A stretch of 46,505 nt of DNA, from assembly GCA_003165195.1 (NCBI GenBank), contig PLSP01000024.1, forward strand, positions 1-46,505, written 5' to 3'. The translations under genes and the position numbers were made by a program. Below, in pieces: positions 42,851 through 46,505 of the stretch. The notes beneath the pieces were generated by a model that had not been told where the DNA came from, did no database searches, and saw nothing but the letters and a program-made list of their open reading frames with translations. The DNA comes from Candidatus Bathyarchaeota archaeon. Lineage in GTDB: Archaea > Thermoproteota > Bathyarchaeia > Bathyarchaeales > Bathycorpusculaceae. How positions within the stretch are numbered: position 1 is the stretch's first letter; each line of letters begins with the position of its first letter.

Positions 42851-45232
42851 ATGGCAAAGGTCAAGCTGACGCTAATAATCTTGGTCTCACTCCTTCTGAT
42901 TTCCTTTTGCGCGGCAGTTTCAGGCAACATCGTAGTTGTCAGCGGTAACCAGTGGATGATGTTTCGCGGTAACCTGAGTCACAGCGGTTTCACCCAAGGA
43001 AACAGCTCGGCATCTGGGTATGCTCTTCTTTGGAATTACACAACAGGCGCAGCTATATTGTCTTCACCTGCAGTTGCAGAGGGCTGTGTGTTTGTGGGTT
43101 CCGAGGACAACTACATTTACTGTCTCAATCAATCCAGTGGAAAACAGGTGTGGCGTTTCCCAACTGGAACCATAATTGAATCGTCTCCTGCCATCGAGAA
43201 TGGTTGCTTATATATTGCTTCAGAAGACGGGTACCTTTACTGCCTAAACGTCACCGACGGAATGCCTCTTTGGGTAAAATGGATTGGAGGTTTCGCTGAG
43301 TCTTCCCCTGCCGTTGTGGATGACCGAGTTTATGTTGGTTCCGGCAAAAACAACGTTTACTGTTTTAACGCTTCTGACGGCAGCTTAATTTGGGGGTACC
43401 AGACGACAGAAAGAGTGATGTCTTCACCCGCTGTCTCTGATGGTGTGGTTTATTTTGCAACTGACGACTTTTTCGTGTACGCTGTTAATGCATCAACGGG
43501 AGCTGATCTTTGGGATGTTCACACTGGAAGCACCGTTTCCTCGCCTACTCTTAGCGGCGGCTACCTTTACATCGGCTCATATGACGGCTACGTCTGCGCT
43601 TTAAATGCATCTACAGGGGACATGGTTTGGAAATACCAAACTGGAGACCAAGTGTCCTCGTCCCCAGCCGTTGCCAACGGCTTCGTTTACATAGGTTCTA
43701 GCGACAACAACGTTTACTGCCTACGCGCTTCCGATGGCAAGCTAGTTTGGCAATCGCCAACGGGGTATTGGGTTTGGTCATCGCCCTCTGTTTACGGCGG
43801 CAGCGTATATGTGGGCTCAGAAGACTGCAATATTTACTGCTTAAACGCCTCTACAGGCGCAAAACAGTGGAGTTACCCCACAGGCGGATACGTGGATTCT
43901 TCCCCAGCAATTGCCGACGGCATCCTTTATGTGGGCTCTGGAGATCACAACATATACGCTTTAACCTTAAACAACGGAAAAGTTGAGGCCGCGATAAACC
44001 CAACTGCAAACGCGTTTACGTGGAGTACAGCCATTTTTGACGCAGCTGTCTGTGCTGCCGTGTTTTTCATTGTTTATGCATTCATTCGCTTTGTCAGCGG
44101 GAAAAGAAAGATGCAAGCCACTGACGTAGCGGAGAGAAAACGGTTTTGGCTTGTGCGGCACATCGACGTGCTTTTTGTGTTGGTTATTATTGCTTTTTCT
44201 TTGGTTTTCTTTGTTAACCTTGGGTCTGCTACGCTTTGGGCTGCTGACGAGCAAACTTACTCGCAGTGGGCGTTTCACATGGTTAAAAGCGGAGACTACT
44301 TGACGCCGTGGGCTTTCGGCGGGGTCGCAATCTGGATTGGCAAGCCGCCGCTTAACATGTGGCTGATGGCTCTTTTCTACCAAGCATTCGGAGTAAGCAA
44401 CTTCACATCAAGGCTAACCAGTGCATTATTAGGCAGCGCCACATTGGTCCTTGTTTACTTTTTGGGAAAGAAACTCTATAGCCCACCCGTCGGGTTTTTG
44501 TCAGCGCTTGTTTTGGGTACCCTCACAACCTTCTTTGAGTTTGCACGACGAGCGATGACCGATGTCCCATTCGTCTTTTTCGTTGTAGGCAGCATATACT
44601 TCTTTGTTTTAACAGAGAAAGCCGCGAAAACAGAAAAAACCGATTGGTACGCGGTTTCAAGCGGCGTCTTTTTTGGGTTAGCGCTTATGACAAAACAAGT
44701 TCAGGCGATGCTAATTCCACTGGTAATTTTTACATATCTCATCCTAACCAGAAAAAGCATCAGATTCCTCTTCACGAAAACCTTCACACTGTTTTGGGGG
44801 ATCGCACTCTTAGTCTTCGCACCTTGGCTAGTTTATATGACCGCCAGCTACGGACCGCAGTTTTGGCAGTGGTTTTTCGTGTACTCTGAATACACGCGAA
44901 CGGTTGCTTCGCTTGAAGGCCACAACGGCGGCTACCTCTACTATTTCTCCAACTTTGCAGCCAGCGAAAACCTGATCTACGTGGTGCTATTGCCACTTGC
45001 TGCAGTCTTCTGCATTTTCAACGCTGCCGTGAAACGCCTAAAACAGGACACCCTAATCACCGCATGGATGGTGATGGTGCTTTTAGTGTTCACCATCGCC
45101 CAAACAAAACTTGACTACTACATATTAGCGGCTTACCCAGCCTTCGCCATAGCAATCGCCGCACTACTATACTGGACAGCAAAGAAAACATGGAGTTTCA
45201 CGGTTAAGCAGCTTAAGCCACAGAAAAGTTAG
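42851..45232 (+). CDS. PQQ-type propeller fused to GT39 (ArnT/PMT-like) glycosyltransferase, copy 2
   Basis: About 793 residues from ATG 42851. Signal peptide (LTLIILVSLLLISFCAAVSG), then eight beta-propeller repeats of about 40 residues with the pattern VYxGSxDxxxYCLNAxxGxxxW, ending near residue 385. A membrane segment and a basic linker lead to a GT-C domain with about ten membrane spans. The first outer loop carries the likely catalytic DE (LWAADEQTYSQWAFHMVKSG), followed by WIGKPPLNMWLMALFYQAFG, both typical of ArnT/PMT enzymes that use lipid-linked sugars. The propeller faces outside and may bind substrate or the S-layer. It is intact, unlike copy 1, to which it is closely similar. Confidence 0.88.
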   Translation: MAKVKLTLIILVSLLLISFCAAVSGNIVVVSGNQWMMFRGNLSHSGFTQGNSSASGYALLWNYTTGAAILSSPAVAEGCVFVGSEDNYIYCLNQSSGKQVWRFPTGTIIESSPAIENGCLYIASEDGYLYCLNVTDGMPLWVKWIGGFAESSPAVVDDRVYVGSGKNNVYCFNASDGSLIWGYQTTERVMSSPAVSDGVVYFATDDFFVYAVNASTGADLWDVHTGSTVSSPTLSGGYLYIGSYDGYVCALNASTGDMVWKYQTGDQVSSSPAVANGFVYIGSSDNNVYCLRASDGKLVWQSPTGYWVWSSPSVYGGSVYVGSEDCNIYCLNASTGAKQWSYPTGGYVDSSPAIADGILYVGSGDHNIYALTLNNGKVEAAINPTANAFTWSTAIFDAAVCAAVFFIVYAFIRFVSGKRKMQATDVAERKRFWLVRHIDVLFVLVIIAFSLVFFVNLGSATLWAADEQTYSQWAFHMVKSGDYLTPWAFGGVAIWIGKPPLNMWLMALFYQAFGVSNFTSRLTSALLGSATLVLVYFLGKKLYSPPVGFLSALVLGTLTTFFEFARRAMTDVPFVFFVVGSIYFFVLTEKAAKTEKTDWYAVSSGVFFGLALMTKQVQAMLIPLVIFTYLILTRKSIRFLFTKTFTLFWGIALLVFAPWLVYMTASYGPQFWQWFFVYSEYTRTVASLEGHNGGYLYYFSNFAASENLIYVVLLPLAAVFCIFNAAVKRLKQDTLITAWMVMVLLVFTIAQTKLDYYILAAYPAFAIAIAALLYWTAKKTWSFTVKQLKPQKS

Positions 45233-45404
45233 AGAAAGGCGGGCTGTTTGGATTTTAAAACCAGAACGCCCTTTCGGCAAGACGATGTTATAACTTAATG
45301 CCCTACAGCCTTGAACGAATTTTCTTTTTTTTCCAACTTTCTTATATCAGAGTTATCGCTTTTTTGTTTGGCTTAAAATATCTGTCATACCCAATTAGAT
45401 ATCG

Positions 45405-45968
45405 ATGTTTGAGTACCTTGTGATAGTTGCCGCTTTTGCGACTTTGCTTGGCGCCTTCGCTTACATACGTTCCATGTTTAAGGGGCAAACGAACCCAAAT
45501 AGGGTTACCTGGTTCATGTGGTCAGTAGCTCCTTTAATAGCAACTGCTGCAGCTGTATCAAACGGGGTTGGCTGGGCAGTCATACCAGTTTTCATGTCCG
45601 GGTTTTCTCCCTTACTAGTGTTTACAGCTTCATTTTTCAATCATAAAGCATACTGGAAACTTTCATCGTTTGACTATCTTTGCGGAGTACTTTCAGGTTT
45701 TGCTTTAGTTGTTTGGTATGTAACCAGTAATCCGAATTTAGCTATCGTCTTTGCGATTGTAAGCGATGCAATTGCAGCCGTACCAACTCTTTCTAAGGCA
45801 TGGCAAAACCCTGCGACAGAATCTGCTTGGCCCTTTATCATTGGCGTATTCAGCCCAATTACAAGTTTTCTGGTAGCCACATCTTGGACGTTCTCCGAGG
45901 TGGCTTTCCCAGGCTATCTAATAGCCATAAACATTCTACTTGTTATCTCGGTATCCCAAAAAAAGTAA
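45405..45968 (+). CDS. SWEET/PQ-loop-like multi-span membrane protein
   Basis: A 187-residue protein with about six or seven membrane helices. Two related segments, GQTNPNRVTWFMWSVAPLIA near 25 and PTLSKAWQNPATESAWPFII near 128, suggest two repeated helical bundles as in SemiSWEET/PQ-loop transporters. That link is by pattern only. It could move a small solute or be a membrane sensor. The ATG at 45405 follows a TATA-like GCTTAAAATA (45371-45380) by about 29 bases. It is separate from the propeller-GT39 gene by 172 bases. Confidence 0.72.
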   Translation: MFEYLVIVAAFATLLGAFAYIRSMFKGQTNPNRVTWFMWSVAPLIATAAAVSNGVGWAVIPVFMSGFSPLLVFTASFFNHKAYWKLSSFDYLCGVLSGFALVVWYVTSNPNLAIVFAIVSDAIAAVPTLSKAWQNPATESAWPFIIGVFSPITSFLVATSWTFSEVAFPGYLIAINILLVISVSQKK

Positions 45969-46505
45969 TGTCTCAGATCAACAAGAATCCGGTTTTTCGC
46001 CTTTTTACTCTGGACAAAATTTTCTGAAATAAGCTAAAAAAAAAGATGATTCCAGCTTCTCTGCTAAGCTCCTAAGAGGTTAAGTAAGGATTAAGAAAAT
46101 GCCGAATTCTGAAATAATCAACATAAATCAAAATCTTTTTTGTTTGCTACAGCAGCCTCTTAATGCAAGCTGCTTTAAGCAAAAGATTGGCGGGCCCGCT
46201 GGGATGCGCTTAATTATTTAAGCGAATCCACAACCAGAAGCCACTTCTTGGCACGTGTTCATTGGGTGTGATTATACGAAAGGGACCATAATTATTCTGC
46301 GTAAGGTTGTATACAATATTTCAAGCAAAATTCAAATCGCTATATCATTCGTTCCATTTCCTAAAATTACATTATAGAAAATAAACTAAAGAATTTGTGT
46401 AGATAAAACGTCTATAATTTATTTACTTGAAAGTATATGTCAAGAAAGTATTTGCCTGTTGGTCTATAATGTTTCGAACGATTGTTTTCTTTCGTTTAAC
46501 TACGA
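45969..46505. other. Gene-free AT-rich right end with clustered hairpins
   Basis: 537 bases without a convincing coding frame. Three structures lie within 80 bases: AGCAGC/GCTGCT (46151-46174), the palindrome GCGGGCCCGC (46190-46199), and CGCTTAA-TTAT-TTAAGCG (46207-46224), whose stem extends by GGAT/ATCC around one mismatch. On the minus strand 46206-46188 reads CATCCCAGCGGGCCCGCCA, like the last 19 bases of an archaeal tRNA including CCA, but no matching tRNA 5' part is present. Beyond 46300 the sequence is plain AT-rich. A small non-coding RNA or a tRNA remnant is possible. Confidence 0.35.

Noticed and set aside
40600-44000. Nucleotide repeats within the two propeller genes, considered as a CRISPR-like or satellite array
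   Set aside because: The periodicity of about 120 bases follows the 40-residue protein repeat and diverges at codon level, so it is coding repetition.
46307-46316. TTGTATACAA palindrome resembling the trpB2 operator candidates
   Set aside because: Perfect 10-base palindromes are expected many times in 46 kb by chance, and no gene start lies nearby.

Overview
The window is archaeal chromosome, most likely from the TACK side of the domain and plausibly a Bathyarchaeia-like lineage; that placement is inference from gene content. Diagnostic genes are ribosomal proteins S17e, S26e and S3Ae, RNA polymerase subunit K, a thermosome, Hel308 helicase, Alba, an archaeal histone fragment, CofD (coenzyme F420) and DUF4438. 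S26e together with both Alba and histone fits TACK better than Euryarchaeota. Many genes start with TTG or GTG. Several have a TATA box centred about 29-32 bases before the start codon, as expected for leaderless transcripts. I see no rRNA, complete tRNA, CRISPR array, insertion sequence or phage gene.

Layout. 1-3445: the cut-off 5' end of a histone gene, a small membrane protein, a TatD hydrolase, S17e, a helical unknown, a MoaD/ThiS-like protein and a SAM hydrolase (DUF62). 3432-18780: a surface-glycan island with a DUF354 glycosyltransferase, hexapeptide acyltransferase, two paralogous GT4 enzymes in opposite orientation around a nucleotidyltransferase/epimerase pair, two GT2 enzymes, a deacetylase-FemAB-like fusion, an anchored DUF3131-like protein, a second epimerase, an FkbM methyltransferase and a frameshifted GT4. 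18809-22050: a minus-strand Fe-S operon with a divergent NifS-like protein, IscU scaffold, SufS and a small unknown. 22208-39167: mostly housekeeping genes: hel308, trpB2 divergent from an ACT-domain regulator, thermosome-rpoK, Mut7-C nuclease, dihydroorotase, CBS protein, DUF4438, S26e, CDP-alcohol phosphatidyltransferase, Alba, Na+/H+ antiporter, serS, S3Ae, moaE and cofD. 39585-45968: a PhoU-like protein, a tandem pair of very large PQQ-type beta-propeller/GT39 (ArnT/PMT-like) membrane glycosyltransferases, and a SWEET-like multi-span membrane protein.

The glycan island supplies activated sugars (nucleotidyltransferase, epimerases), transfers them (GT4, GT2, DUF354) and decorates them (acyltransferase, methyltransferase, deacetylase/FemAB). 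The propeller-GT39 pair would act on the outer face of the membrane with lipid-linked sugars.

Four genes are disturbed by single-base changes: an in-frame TAG in the histone, a missing base in a GT4, ACG in place of the expected ATG in rpoK, and a T9 homopolymer frameshift in the first propeller-GT39 gene. Consensus errors in a metagenomic assembly are the simplest shared explanation. The T9 tract and the TAG still deserve direct checking. The most distinctive biology is the duplicated propeller-GT39 fusion, the deacetylase-FemAB fusion, and the NifS paralogue with altered cofactor-pocket residues.
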